Notes under the pieces: model-generated
Told to the model about the DNA's origin: nothing
Seen by the model: only the letters and a program-made list of their open reading frames with translations
Database searches by the model: none
From: Smittia aterrima
Taxonomy: Eukaryota > Arthropoda > Insecta > Diptera > Chironomidae
Reading direction: 5' to 3'
DNA length: 64,000 nt
Assembly (NCBI GenBank): GCA_033063855.1
Contig: CP093829.1
Coordinates: 25,637,537 to 25,701,536, forward strand
In this document: piece by piece, positions 36,101 to 48,663 of the stretch
How positions within the stretch are numbered: the first letter of the stretch is position 1
Layout of the letters: each line of letters opens with the position of its first letter
Program-made: the position numbers and the translations under genes

Positions 36101-39100
36101 CCTTATAAATAGAAAGAGCGCTTTCTGATAAGCGCGTGGGTAGAAATTACCACTCCACAAAAAAACGAATGGGCGCTATAAAATAGAATATTGGGAGGTC
36201 GAGAACTGCTGCAACAAATGTATTTTTTATCATTATAAAATTATTTTTCGCGTGACATGTTGTTGACCTTTGAGCTGATCGACGCTTTTCATTTATTTTT
36301 GAACGCCTATGGCGATTTCGTCTCGACTCGAGTCTCATGTCGGAATAAAAAACATTATTGACGTTCACCGCGTATTTTTCATTTCAAGCAATTTAATTCG
36401 TAGCGATTTTGACAAAAAAAAATCTGTGAAATTCAACACTGTGCGCCTGGAACATTTTCCACGCAGTCAAATGACGTAACTCTCCGAAAAAAATAAATGT
36501 CAACTAAAATGTACAGCAAAAACGACGAAACTTATAGAAATATCCTGAAATTTCACAAATTAGCGCAATCATCAGATCGGATTCAATGAAATGCGATGAT
36601 GCGTGGACATTTATTTTAAATTATTCATGAATGGTAATTTAGTCATGTCGAGGCGCAATTCAGGAAGCATTGCGTGCATCTGAATGCTCTTTCATCACGT
36701 TTAATTGGTCATTTAATGGCAATTTAACCCGAAAAGCTTTTAAAAGCTTTTCCGCTTGTAAAACCGTTGGGAGAGCTTTTCGTCATTTAAATTCTTTTTT
36801 TCGTCATTTAAATCTTATAAAATAAATTCATCAATGGTTAACAAAATTTTTCAAAGTTTGTGGAAACTTAATAAAAGCTCAACCGTAAATTTCTCTTCTT
36901 CAACAAAATAGCGAGTTAAACTACGAGAATTTCATGTGAAAGTTTCGGCCGTCACTGTTTTTTCATCGTGATCTCCAACACATATAAACACAGTTATTCG
37001 ACTCTTGGAGCAAGAAGAATAAGCCAAAAGAAGAGAGCGCAACAAGTCAGTCCAACTTGAACAGCTAACGAAATAAGTTGCAATTTCACACGAGTCAAAA
37101 ACTTTTCTTTCGTATTTTATTTCGGCACGGGACGAATGGAAACTTTTGCCTAAGAATTCAACTTTTAAATCAAAATCCTGTTATAGTTATAGTCTTTCTT
37201 ATCGATATTCAGAAGCATAAGTAGTTCATTTATCGTTCCGTTTGCGAAAAAAAATAAAAAAGAAACTGTTGTACGAACTGTTGATTAAATTTTAAAGTGC
37301 TGAAAAAGGTAAAGGCTATATATGAACAGTTAGGCGCTCTCAGACTTCTCCGATGCTTTTGTATTTCATGAGATGAAACGGCAACTGTCAAAGTGCCACT
37401 GTCTTTCGGTGATTTACTTTAAAAAATACCTTTAGACTATTGCTCTAAACATTTGATTTTAAAAAAATTTGTTAAAAAAAATTGGTAATACAATCATTTG
37501 AACCATATCCCGAAACTTGTGCAGAAAAGTTTTAAAAAGCCAGAACAGTGAATAGAGAAATACGAGGAAAGGCAAATGAAACAGCGAACCAGACTCTTGA
37601 AACGAAAAGAAATCAGTGTATGAGTCAGTCGCGAGTTTGTGTTAACTAAACAAAAAAAAAAGTTGAACGGGGAAGATTTAGCGATGACGTTTAAACACTG
37701 CACAGTTACCGTACTCAATCATTCTACAGCGTGACGGAATTTATTATTCACCAAACTTACTAAACAAAACACAAAAACTTATTAACATTTCTTCAACTCG
37801 ATGCGAGTAAAGTTGTTTTGGCTATAAAAGGAAATTGGGAGGTCAATAAAATATTTGAAAAGAGAAGAAAAAACCTCGCAAGTCAGCGCACACTAAGCTT
37901 GTTTAAATGGTCAATTGAGAATCTTAATGTATTTCCTCTTGCCGCATTTGGACTGAAATTTTAAGAGAGCATCGGTATTAGTAACGGCAAATAAAGAACG
38001 CAGGATGTCAGATCGGCATCGAATCAAAGTTGACGCATTGCTGTAAATTGCCCACGTCAGTTATCAATTGATCCAGCAGGTTTTCATTAAATTGAACGAT
38101 CGGTGTCTAGAGACAGAGCCTGGAAAATTTTCATTTTTTCCTAGTTTCTTTTTCTGGTGATTCTGCGTGGGCCTAGCTTCTCTAAATATTAAATTCTAAT
38201 TCATCAAGTTGAAAAAGACTTTAATCGAACTGGTTCCAAAACTTAACATGCAAATCAGATGTTCACTGCTAGTTGTTTCCTAATGACTATGCTTGTGACT
38301 AATTCCAATTTCTTATAACCTGATGTCATCGCTTAAATCGTGCAGCGCAGTCAGGCAACTCTCCTTTCCACTCCACTGAATTTGCATAATTTGTGCAAGC
38401 GAAATACTCGCTCATTCAAAATCTGATCTCGACTTTCATTGCCGCTTTTTGAAATAAACTATTTTACTCTAGATTTCGGACGACAAATTTTTTACCTATG
38501 GGCTGTTCAATCATTAAATGGTCATTTTTTTTCTCCACATAAAATCAGATGGTTAAAATTATTATTGCTAGACATTCTCTGTTGACTGTTTGTACATGCT
38601 TGACGGATTGTTTATTCCTTGTCATAACTATATAAGTATTCAACGAAAATAAGAGAATTATTGTATTAAAGGTGATGTAATAACCGTGTCGCAAACTTGC
38701 TTACCGTCCCTGAATTCAAAATATCATAAATCTTTTCCACGAGACGAAAGCGCGAGAGCCACAGAAGAAATAATATGTTTATAGACGATCATGACACCAA
38801 TTGATCATTCTTCATGATGCGAAGTAGACTCCCCGACTTTTTTCACACTCGCATATTATCCTGAGTCAGGTCGCCCCTTCCTACTTCTTGAAGCAAAAAA
38901 CTATTGAACTCTAGAGAATTATTACACTATGCGTACTTTTGACGGAAATAAAATAGGAATTTCAAATAATATTGGTTTAGTAATCAAACTAGCCGCTAGT
39001 GACTAGCGCCTTGCATCGTCAAACGTTTTATTTGCGAATTGATTAAAAAACATTTCATGAGTCGAGTTGTAAATTGCCTAGTTACAATGGAAATCAACTA

Positions 39101-39145
39101 AATTTTCTGATGCAATATTATCATCGCATATAGTTCTAATCAACA
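30154..39145. other. No recognisable gene; 9-kb interval upstream of the bHLH gene and of the scaffold gene
   Basis: Both flanking genes start into this interval, so it is a 9-kb bidirectional upstream region. Open frames up to 149 codons (31079-31528) are present but have no family signature, run through T-rich tracts and lack splice support. A 22-bp palindrome lies at 36731-36752 and a short direct repeat (TTTCGTCATTTAAAT) near 36.78-36.82 kb. The size and isolation suggest enhancers for the repressor gene, which cannot be shown from sequence alone. Confidence 0.5.
36731..36752. repeat. 22-bp perfect palindrome
   Basis: Two AAAAGCTTTT units abut and the whole block, including the outer G and C, is self-complementary. 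It lies in the long non-coding interval. It may be a simple AT-rich palindrome without function. Confidence 0.7.
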
Positions 39146-42100
39146 ATGGAAGTAGTTGCACTAACTGGCAGCAACAAATGCGCGCCATTTAAACGTGAAG
39201 TGCGCGAGTGGCAGCATATCGATTCTAAAACAGGAAGACTTCTCAGTGGCCGATTGGAAGCAGACCGATATGTCAATGGAAACACAAATAGCTTTGGAAA
39301 AGTAAGTTAAAATTCTTATTGGTAATGAAGCTTTAGTTCCTTAAACTTTAAGGCTTTTAGATGCAATAGCAATTACATAAAAGTACAATGTTGGTTCGAT
39401 TCGGTTGTAATTTGCGTTCACTCAAATTTATATTTATCGACTGGAACTTTCGAAAGAAAAAAAATATCCGGAATACGCGAAGCAGCAAATTTGGGTTATC
39501 TAATTAAAATTGCGTTTGTTTAAACAGTATAATCTTTTGTAAAACTTCAACTTTTTTAATGAAAACTTACAATAATTGCACCGTTCTAAAAGATTTCCTA
39601 ATACATCATGAAGACTACATTGATTAGGCATTCTTGACTTCAAAAAATTTAGAATACCGGTCATAAATTTAGAATACTGGTAAAAGGCTTTTTTCGCCTT
39701 GTGCCAGAGAGACAACATTGCAAGATCTCTGGTGGGCAAAAAGTGCTACAAAGCAAATTTCTAGAACAAAAAAACCCCTTTAAAAAGGTGATTGAAGAAA
39801 ATTAAAAAAATTGGCTTAGTGTTTAGGGTTGCGGATGTTTGTGAAGAAACAACTACACCCGTACGAAACGATTTGGCAGCCGACGATTACGTTCGATCAT
39901 TGTGGCGAATCGAGATTAGAAATTGAGGCTGATTTTTCTCGTTGCACCACGCAATAAAAGTATTAACCAATTTTCCGTGAAAGCCTCCACTCAAAAAAAA
40001 AAACATAATGTTCTATGGAATAAATTTTTCAGTTCAGACTACGGTTGATTGCTCATACTGCAGGCCAGCTCTCTCGCACTCAACCAACGTGTTTTCGAAA
40101 TAGTTTTATTATTAAATGGTTGAGTGTCTTGTAAAAATATACTCGAAGGAATTGAATGAATGTGTTTGCATGAGTTTTTGTTTTTGGAAAAATTTCTTCT
40201 TTCAAAGTGTAAAAGTCGTATAAAAGCGATACTTTATAAGTGGTTTTATTGCACGGATTTGTCGCAACCCAGCGAAATATTCAAAAATTTCCAATATTCT
40301 CATAAATTTAAAAACTTTACAAATATTTTAAATCTTTGTCTGTTTAAAATTTCTAATTAGTAATATAAGTAATCTTGCAATAGACTCGTTTTTGTAGAAA
40401 AAAGAAACAGACAGATAAATTCCTCCCACAATCAATTCCTTTAAAACAACCACAAAAGAGCTTAGAGAGGGAGAATTAACATTTTCGGCCGAAATGTCTT
40501 CGCTCCAAAGAGCGATACGAAATAAGAAAAAATCGGTTTCTTTCTCGATATCGCGGGTTTCGTGTCTCAAAAATTCTTCTTGAAACTACCTTTTAAGGAA
40601 ATCGCCAGGCAGCAAGTTCTTGTTTTACATGTTTTGCGGACTGCACTTTTCAACGTCCTCCATTCTCTTCTTTTTCATTTTCAGAGTATATCGCAAAACA
40701 TTCAAACATCAGACGGAATTCACTCGCAGCATAAGCAGATGAACATTTTACAAACAATTACATCAAACGGTGGTGCACTCCAAGTGATTCAAGCACATTC
40801 AGTTCAGAAAACATCATCGAGGCGAGCGATAACATCAACCACATACTCGTCACATTACAGCAATAATAATTTAAGCGGGTCTTCTCCGGGTCAAGTAACC
40901 AATGGCTCTGATGACTTATTGGTAAGATTGCTATTCGACAAACTCCACAACAATTTGATTGATGTTTTTTTGGTTTCGTCACTCAATCTCTGACAAAATT
41001 TTCAATTAATAGTCCATCCCACGTTCAATGCCTCACCACGAAGTTGCTCCACGCTTGAAGGCTTTACTCACATCACCAACAGCACATCTCATGGCTGGTA
41101 CTTCGTCAGCATCCATCGACAACACCTCTAATCGCAAAAATCATTTATTTCATCATGCGAACAACAAAATGAATCAGAACATCGTGGGCACAGAGCAGTC
41201 GCGACAACAATTAAACGAGATGTTGTATGGCAACAATAAAGAAAGGTAAGGAATTGAGATTTTCTGGTCTCTTTGCTGAGTTCTCTCGTTTCTCGAGACT
41301 CTCGCAGCTTTAATTCTGCGTGAAATTTCAATTAAATACACTACAATAGTCGTGGTTTGCAAGGCAGTTCAAAATCATTCTTCTTTCGACGGCAAATAGA
41401 AAATAATTCTTAAGCCAAAAAGTTATTCCTTTCACGACTATTTCATTATTACTTTATTTCGAAACTTTTGCAACAGAAAGTTGAATACGAAATATTATCT
41501 TTTAATCGGTATACTCGACGTTGCGGTCTTTTATGAAGTTACAGACATCGAATTACAGTAAAAAGTTTTTTAAAATCATCAGTGACAAAATTCACGAATT
41601 TTCCAATAAATCTAAAATATAAAAACCTAACGCACACATCAAGAACAGCGCACCTTTGTAAAAAAAAATTCACAACAAAACTCGTTATTGAATAAAATAG
41701 CTTTTCACTGCGTGGGCGAAGTGCATCAATAGAAGATCTTACAAACGCTGACGAGACAAGTTTCGACGGAGATGTTGAGCCATATGAGTGGAAGCGCGTC
41801 AGCAAAATAAGACGATCGTTACAATTTCCCAAGGCAACTGAGACAAAAAGGTAATATGAACTTTAATTTATTGATAACTGACAGCTCGAAAATCATTAAA
41901 AAATTATAATTTATTATTATCTTCTTCAACAGAGCCCATACACGTCCCCCCGATCTACCTGAAAACTCCGTTAACGTGTGGAAAATTAAGCAGGATATTG
42001 AAAGCCTTGAAAACGGAAGCCGCTTGAGTGCAGTAATGAAAAATAATCATGTGAATTTGGTGGCTCTAGACAGTGTTTTAAAAGGTGATCAAATAGAGTC

Positions 42101-45100
42101 GTTGGAGTCAAAGCCAGAATCAGCTCAAGAAGACTCGAAATCAAACTGTATCACTGCCGATTCTTTGAAAGAAATTCGACGACGTTTGAAGAAACTTAAT
42201 AACGGACATGATCTCTTTAAAGATGAACTATGCTCAATCGATGAGCATATGAATCAAAAGTCATCCAACGAACAAAACTGTAAGAGCCTCGAACTGAGAA
42301 AGAATCGTGAACGAGATGGATCTTTAGATGATTGGCTCAATCGGCGAAAGTCTTACGGGTTCGAGAAGATGCAACAGTCGACGGAAACTTTTAGTGGAAT
42401 TGAGTCATCAACTGATAGTGGCTTAGGACGGTCGAGTGACTTATCATCAAATTGGTCTCCAACCGTTGATTCACAACGAACAATTATCACTTTTGGAGAT
42501 AAATCAAAGCCTGCAACAACTTTAATCTCCCTATTCAGTAATCTAAAAACTTCTGAAGCGTCAGAAAAACCAATTCCAATTCGACGCTCACTCAACAAGA
42601 AAGAAGAGTTGAAACGACACTCGATCGCGGTTGACGAATCTCGTTATGTCGATGATCATTACTGTAACTCAAACGATCGTAAAATATCATTTGTGAATCT
42701 TAATTGTGAAAATCTTGAGAGACACTCCTCCAATGATGGCTTTCTTGACGATATCAGGCGACATAAGAAAGTTGAGTTTTGCAAAACTGAAATTCATTTT
42801 GCAGCCGATTCCGGTCGTGTCAATATTGTTGAAACAGATGGAAAACCACCACCAACGAGTAATTTTAGACGTCGTAGGAGAACTTCGGGTTCTGTACTAG
42901 ATGAAAGTGATTCTGATGAGTTGCTGTTGAATGGCGGAATTCGTGAGTCAGAGAGTTCTTGGGCAGATATAAAGTCAAACAATGTCACGACAACCATCGG
43001 TTCAGTCTCGAGCAATTTGACATCTCGTGATGAGGATTCTGATGATGGACAATCTGAAGATAGCTCATTACGAGGTATTCTTAAAAACAAACCAGTGAAG
43101 CCAAAGCCGTATCATCTCGGCGAGAACTTAGATACAGGCAATAGCTTATGGGGAGTTCGTTTGAAGCCTGTCGAAAACCAACATACAACTTGGAGAAATT
43201 CAACCGATCTAGAGTTTGTTGCAACTAAAAAACTGGCAGAAGATGCTCTCGAGTTGGAATTTAAAAATCTCGTCAAAACGACAAACGAAAAGCCAAACAT
43301 CAAACAGTTTGAGTCAACCGTCATGAACAATGGTTACGCAACAAAGATTAACTTGTCTACTCTTCCTCAAATAACAGCAGGTGAGCTAATTTTTATTAAA
43401 ATTATGATAAGTGATAATATTGCGAGCTAACAATGTAGATGATATGAAGAATATGGTGAAAAGTTAAATTAACTTTAGAATACGTTTGATGGTTTGATGG
43501 TCGCAATATGAAAGTTTTTTTAATCTCTTGGATTCCCCAAATATTTGAGATAAAAGTTCTTCCAACAAATACTTTCGTCGTTGGTTAATTAATACAATTT
43601 AATTTTTGTGTAAATAAATAATTTTAGATTCATCTTCTACTGCGTCTCACACTCACTCGCATCCGTTAAAAGCTCATAAAATATCTATTGATTTGAAGCT
43701 TCCACATCCAAGTTCCATTGACACGATCATGGATGAGTTGAAGTCGACTTCATTAATTATTGAGACAATGAAATCCCAGACTTACTTCGATGACGCTATG
43801 CGTCAATTGGAACAAGAGAGTCCTTTAATCAGAACTTCGTCATTAAGATTAAACCAAGATTTGTTAATGAAATCAAGTAGCACCAGCAATATGATGTTGC
43901 GAGAAAAGTCTGATGGAGTTAAATATTCGTCATCGCTTGATGGTGATCGAGGAATTCTTGAGGGAAAAGACGATGACTTTGAATTTCTCAATGGATTTTT
44001 AGAAGAAAATCGAAAGTTTCAGATGTCAATCGCGAAGAAAAAATCACCACAGCATGAAAGTGTGAAACCTGTTGCGGCGCCCCGTCTTAGGCGAAATATG
44101 AACTCAAGCGACAAGTTGAGCCAGCAACTGTCACAACTTAAACATCTTTATGACATTGCCAATGAAAGTGATGACAATATACAAGCCGACGAGGAAGTGA
44201 AATCTTATCTGGTCAAGAATGGCGATGAGAAATCGAGCGAGTTGTCCGGAAGTTGGAATCGTTTGAAAGTAAAGAAGATTGCGAAAACTTTTCAATCATA
44301 TTCAGATCCATCCGACAATACGAAATATAGGACAAAAGGTATGTCATAATCCTCTGCTTGTAAATTTAGCTGCAATAATTAAAATTTATTGACTTTGCAT
44401 GCACAAAATGTAAAAACTATTTGCGAAATCTCTATGACCGATAATGATATTTAAACTTTAAAGTCCTTCACCGAATGTGTTTTCTCTTTGACAGCTCCGG
44501 TGATTTCGCTTAGCGATAGCACAACCTCAAATCCGGTCGAAGCGCAGAGAACAAGTTTCATCCAGATTGGAACAAGCGGAGACAAGATTATTAATAATAT
44601 TAACAACAACGTATCGACAGTTCAACAGGAAAATTCAGTTAAAGGTGAGACAACATTTTTAAAATCAAAGAAGTTAAAAAAAACTCTATGTCCACTTTTC
44701 CTCGAAGTAAATATTCAAAACTTTGAATCACGATCACCAGCATTGTCGCGTAGTAATTCTCTTCGGATTAAAAAGGATGACACAAACAGCGCACAGCGAA
44801 AGCTTTCAACTGGCACGCGACAATTACGTGATCATGAATTGACTTATTTCGGACTCACGCAGAACAAGGAAGTGACTGAATCGAAAGAAACGAAATCATC
44901 ATCATTTGCACACTTATCAACTAGCAAATCATCATTAATTAACACATCAATAAAATCCATTACTAACTCAAATATACGTCCAACGACAATCATCACTGAA
45001 ATTGATTCAACTACAATCGATAAAAGCTGTAAGCCTGATCTCATCATGCATCATCAACGTAAATTTGAATCAAAATCTCCAGAACTTTCGGAAAAAAAGC

Positions 45101-46842
45101 CTTTGATCGAGAACAGAGAGACAATGAATCTGGAACCTCTTTATGAAAATCTTTATAGGAACGAGAAAGTTAAGTACGAAAGAAAAACTGATCTCGCACG
45201 AGATGAGAAGATCTTAAACGAGCTCACCCGAGCGGCTGATGAAATCATGAACGTAAGAAGTTACTTGCAGTTAATCATATGGCCACACCTAATATTTTGC
45301 TTCTTTATATGTTTAGACATGTAAAGAAATGTATCACGCTGATAGCGAGGAAAAAAGACGCAAATCATTGCAGGGCAATACAACATCAAGCCTTGAAACG
45401 ATCACTGAAGGACGACAGCAGCGAACGCTCCTTGATAGTCAGAAAATAATGAAATCGAAGGGCATTCAAGTGTCAAGAAACTTTGAGGATAGTTTGAGAC
45501 GATATCATCCGACGCCACAAAGAAGTGAGTTGAAAAGACAAATTGTTTTGATAACTTTCAATTGATTTTTTAGCATCATCACAATCGTCAATTGAGAGTC
45601 TCCCACGCACAGTTAAAGTTTCATCCTTGTCGTCGACTGCTATTCGAACTAAACGAATAACAACACAAAGCGGTGAATCCACAACATCGACAAATGTTTC
45701 ATCATCGACAAGTAAAAAGCGTGCAAATGGCACGATTGATGGATCGAAGCAAAGAATTTATCGCGTCAGTAGTCGTGAACGAATGCAACAGTCAAATGCC
45801 AGTTCATCGGAAGATCTCCCTAACTCTACAGAAGTTCCACGAAGACCAAGACGAACAAAAACCTCAAATGTAAAGCAGAAGGAAGAAGTCTGTAAAGAGC
45901 AGAAGAAATCATCGAGATCAATAACAAATGGTCCAACGGAATCAAGTTTAAGAAGAGCAGTTGTGAGAACTGAGCCAAGTTCTCTCAGCAAAGGTATAAT
46001 AAAATTCACTTGTTATTTAAATTATCGCCTAATAAAAACTTTTCAGTATCCTCTGAAATGCGACATCGGCCGTCAGTTAAGCTCTCAACCCCCAAAGCGA
46101 CATTAGGATCTCACACTTTGTCAACAACGTATGTATCTACTGAGCACAAGTCACAAACGATGATGATCCCACCGAGACGAAAAAATCAGCGACGAAATGT
46201 CGTTCGAAGACATTCGTCGCTGAAATCGAAAAAAGCAACAACGAAACGAATCCAACGAAAGGCGAAGCGGACACAATTAGAATCGTGTATTTGTTCATAG
46301 CGCTTTTAGTTCTTGCACGCTAAAAATTCATTTGAATTCGCTCTCTTCACTTCTGAATGACAGTCCCATTGCACAATTTCTTATCAAATTTTCATCTCGA
46401 ATCGATTGCAACAAAAAAGGAGAATACATTCGATTTCTCAGAAATGTGAGGTACTCAGAGATTATAAAGTTCATCATTTCCGCTTATTCATTCATTGTTT
46501 CAATTAATTTTATCAAAATTTCCTCTTTGTTCGTTCATCTATTTGTTAATAACGTAGCACTGGAGAAGGTGAAATTAACCTTTAAAAATATAACTTACAC
46601 TGACTGCCGTAGAAATGCTTGTGGGATTTCTTGTCATTGGAGTAGAAGACATCAAGTTTCATTTTTCTCGCCTGATATTGTTTGTTGTTGTTTTTTCTTC
46701 TTCATCATGTATAATCATTTTTTTTTTATTATTTTTTTTTAAATTTTAATCGAATATTTTTCTTTTGACAATAGACCCAGCCGTAGAAGCCGTCGCTAAC
46801 AAAAAGCGTGAGGCGGAATTGTGGGACGAATTTATTGACTGA
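39146..46842 (+). CDS. Large disordered scaffold-like protein, unrecognised; 10-11 coding exons
   Basis: Exons: 39146-39301, 40685-40921, 41013-41245, 41701-41850, 41933-43380, 43628-44338, 44495-45252, about 45317-45524, 45574-45993, then either 46047-46300 (1524 residues in total) or 46775-46842 (1462 residues). Every junction keeps phase. No enzymatic domain, signal peptide or transmembrane segment is visible; the protein is Ser/Thr/Lys/Arg-rich and largely low-complexity. Conserved-looking blocks: RGRSASIEDL (about residue 215), KKVEFCKTEIHF (about 537), an FRRRRR run (about 572), RGILKNKPVKPKPYHLG (about 640) and SLWGVRLKPV (about 663). KVEF and GILK fit the RVxF and SILK classes of protein phosphatase 1 docking motifs, so a PP1-targeting scaffold is one inference. 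I do not recognise a named orthologue. The 5' start is the first ATG of a coherent exon; the intron before exon 2 is 1.4 kb. Confidence 0.75.
46047..46300 (+). CDS. Alternative terminal exon of the scaffold gene: polybasic tail ending CICS
   Basis: Preceded by TTTTCAG and joined in phase 1 to 45993. It encodes 84 residues that become strongly basic (PPRRKNQRRNVVRRH, KRIQRKAKR) and end ESCICS. The final Cys-Ile-Cys-Ser has CaaX-box form, and a polybasic stretch just upstream is the usual partner of a prenyl group in membrane-targeted proteins. An internal donor GTATGT at 46129 (phase 2) offers another route: spliced to 46775 it would end after TTPSRRSRR. Which form is real needs transcripts. 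Confidence 0.5.
46775..46842 (+). CDS. Alternative last exon of the scaffold gene: acidic tail
   Basis: An acceptor (TTGACAATAG) opens a 68-nt exon. Joined in phase 1 directly from 45993, it encodes DPAVEAVANKKREAELWDEF-ID before TGA. The acidic, Trp-containing end looks like a real coding segment and contrasts with the basic, cysteine-ending alternative. The splice would skip 46047-46300. Confidence 0.5.
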
Positions 46843-47026
46843 TGATCAGGGACGCTCAGCTGAGAAAAACTGTCCATTCACTTATCACTTAAAACTGTCC
46901 CAAGATGCTTTAATAACATAAACCGGAAACATAAACAGGAAATTTGAAATTATTGTTGAAGATCGTATCGAGTTCACAATTTTCCGCAGATAATTACTTA
47001 AAAAAAATCATTACTCATGAGCAACT

Positions 47027-47032
47027 AATAAA
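47027..47032 (+). other. Poly(A) signal for the scaffold gene
   Basis: AATAAA 185 nt downstream of the distal stop codon at 46842. Only 125 bp separate it from the convergent argininosuccinate lyase stop at 47157, so the two 3' UTRs are nearly or actually overlapping. Confidence 0.5.
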
Positions 47033-47156
47033 AAATTTCATTAAAAAAATAATTTCATCAAATTGTACAAAGTTTTATTAAAATCCATTCACGGAATCAA
47101 AAAATTTTTGACATTGGCGTGGAATATTATAATTAAATCTGTAATTCATGTGTTTA

Positions 47157-48663
47157 TTAAAAGTGGCTTTTGAGAAAATTAATTTGATCCTTCACCGACT
47201 GAAAGCTCGTTCCTCCAACAGCAACGTATTGCTCAACACTTTTCTCAAAGCTCCAAATTTCAAACACATCTTCACTGAACATCTCGTGAATTCCTTTCAT
47301 TGCAGCAAGCGAAACTTTATTAATCGCGATATTGTTACTTGTTGAATAATCAACAACTTTGGATGCTGCGTGATGTGCCACACGAAATGCGATGCCTTTT
47401 CTGACCAAGTAATTTGCTAAATCTGTTGCGAGCATTTCGAAACTCAAAGCTTCCATACAATTCGATTGAATCACATCCATTGAATCAACCACTCCGGAAA
47501 TAACTTTCAATGAAAGTGAAATCTTATCAAAGACGAAGAACATTGATTGCTTATCAATTTGCAGATCTTTGTTATAACTGGATGGCAATCCTTTTAAAGT
47601 TACGATGATGTTTGTAAGTTGACCCAGAATTCCACCAGTCAAACCACGAACGAGCTCAAGACAATCAGGATTGTACTTCTGAGGCATCAGTGATGATCCT
47701 GTTGTAAATGATCCTGCGAGTTTGATGAAACTAAACTCTGTGGTGTTGTACAGTATTAAATCTTCTGATAAGCGACTGAGATGAGTTGAAATCAAAGTAG
47801 CCACAAAGTTGAATTCGACTAAAAAAAATAGTTTTAAATATCGCGATATTTAAAGATAGTTTTAAATATTGAGCTAACCGACAAAGTCTCGATCACTGAC
47901 AGCATTTATGCTGTTCATCGTACAAGCTTTGAAACCTAAAATCTTTGCCAACTTTTGTCGACTGTATGATAATAGTTAAGAAAAATTATCCTAATATAAT
48001 TAAACCAGCTAAACGAAAAACTTACTCGATGGAGCTCAAAAATGGGTTTCCAGCAAGGGCTCCCGATCCAAGTGGCATAATGTCGATTCGATCGAAAAGT
48101 TGTTTTAATCTTTCGCAATCTGACAAAATGAAGAAAGCGTGAGAAAGGATCCAATGACTGAAACGAACAGGTTGAGCTCGCTGCAAATGTGTATAGCCCG
48201 GCATGATTACATCGATTTTCTCTTCCGCTCTTCTTACAAAAACTTTCAGCAAATTGATCACTTCATCATGAAGCTCACTTAAAGCCTCTTTCATCCAAAG
48301 TTTCATGTCAAGTACAACCTGATCATTTCGACTTCTTCCCGTGTGAAGCTTTCTTCCAACGTCTCCAATTATTTCAGTTAATCTTCTCTCATTAACACTA
48401 TGAACATCTTCATCGTCTTGTCTAAATGACAGGACACCAGTATCCCATTCTTGTTGGATGACATTAAAGCTTTTCTCAATCAATTCCAGCTCGTCGGTTT
48501 GAATGATATTTGCATCACGCAAGACTTGCGCGTAAGCTAAACTTCCTTTAATATCCTGTGAGTAAAGTCGCTTATCAATTGACAGCGAATTATTCAATTG
48601 TGAGAGATCTGCGTTCATTCCACAAAATCTACCCCCACCCCACAATTTGCTTGAAGACTCCAT
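47157..48663 (-). CDS. ASL: Argininosuccinate lyase
   Basis: Three exons: 48026-48663, 47879-47961, 47157-47818; introns of 60-64 bp; 460 residues against about 463 for vertebrate enzymes. It cleaves argininosuccinate to arginine and fumarate in the cytosol. Seen: SSKLWGGGRF at the N-terminus, HTGRSRNDQV (substrate binding), GYTHLQRAQPV with the catalytic-region Thr-His, and the fumarase/aspartase superfamily signature GSSLMPQKYNPD. The second Lys of the common MPQKKNPD form is Tyr here; the signature GSxxMxxKxN is still satisfied. Delta-crystallin of birds is a paralogue, but the complete catalytic motifs point to an enzyme. The start is the only Met before LWGGGRF. A minus-strand AATAAA (47154-47159) overlaps the stop codon. 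Convergent with the scaffold gene; 243 bp upstream of it, same strand, lies the 3' end of a tetraspanin gene. Confidence 0.95.
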
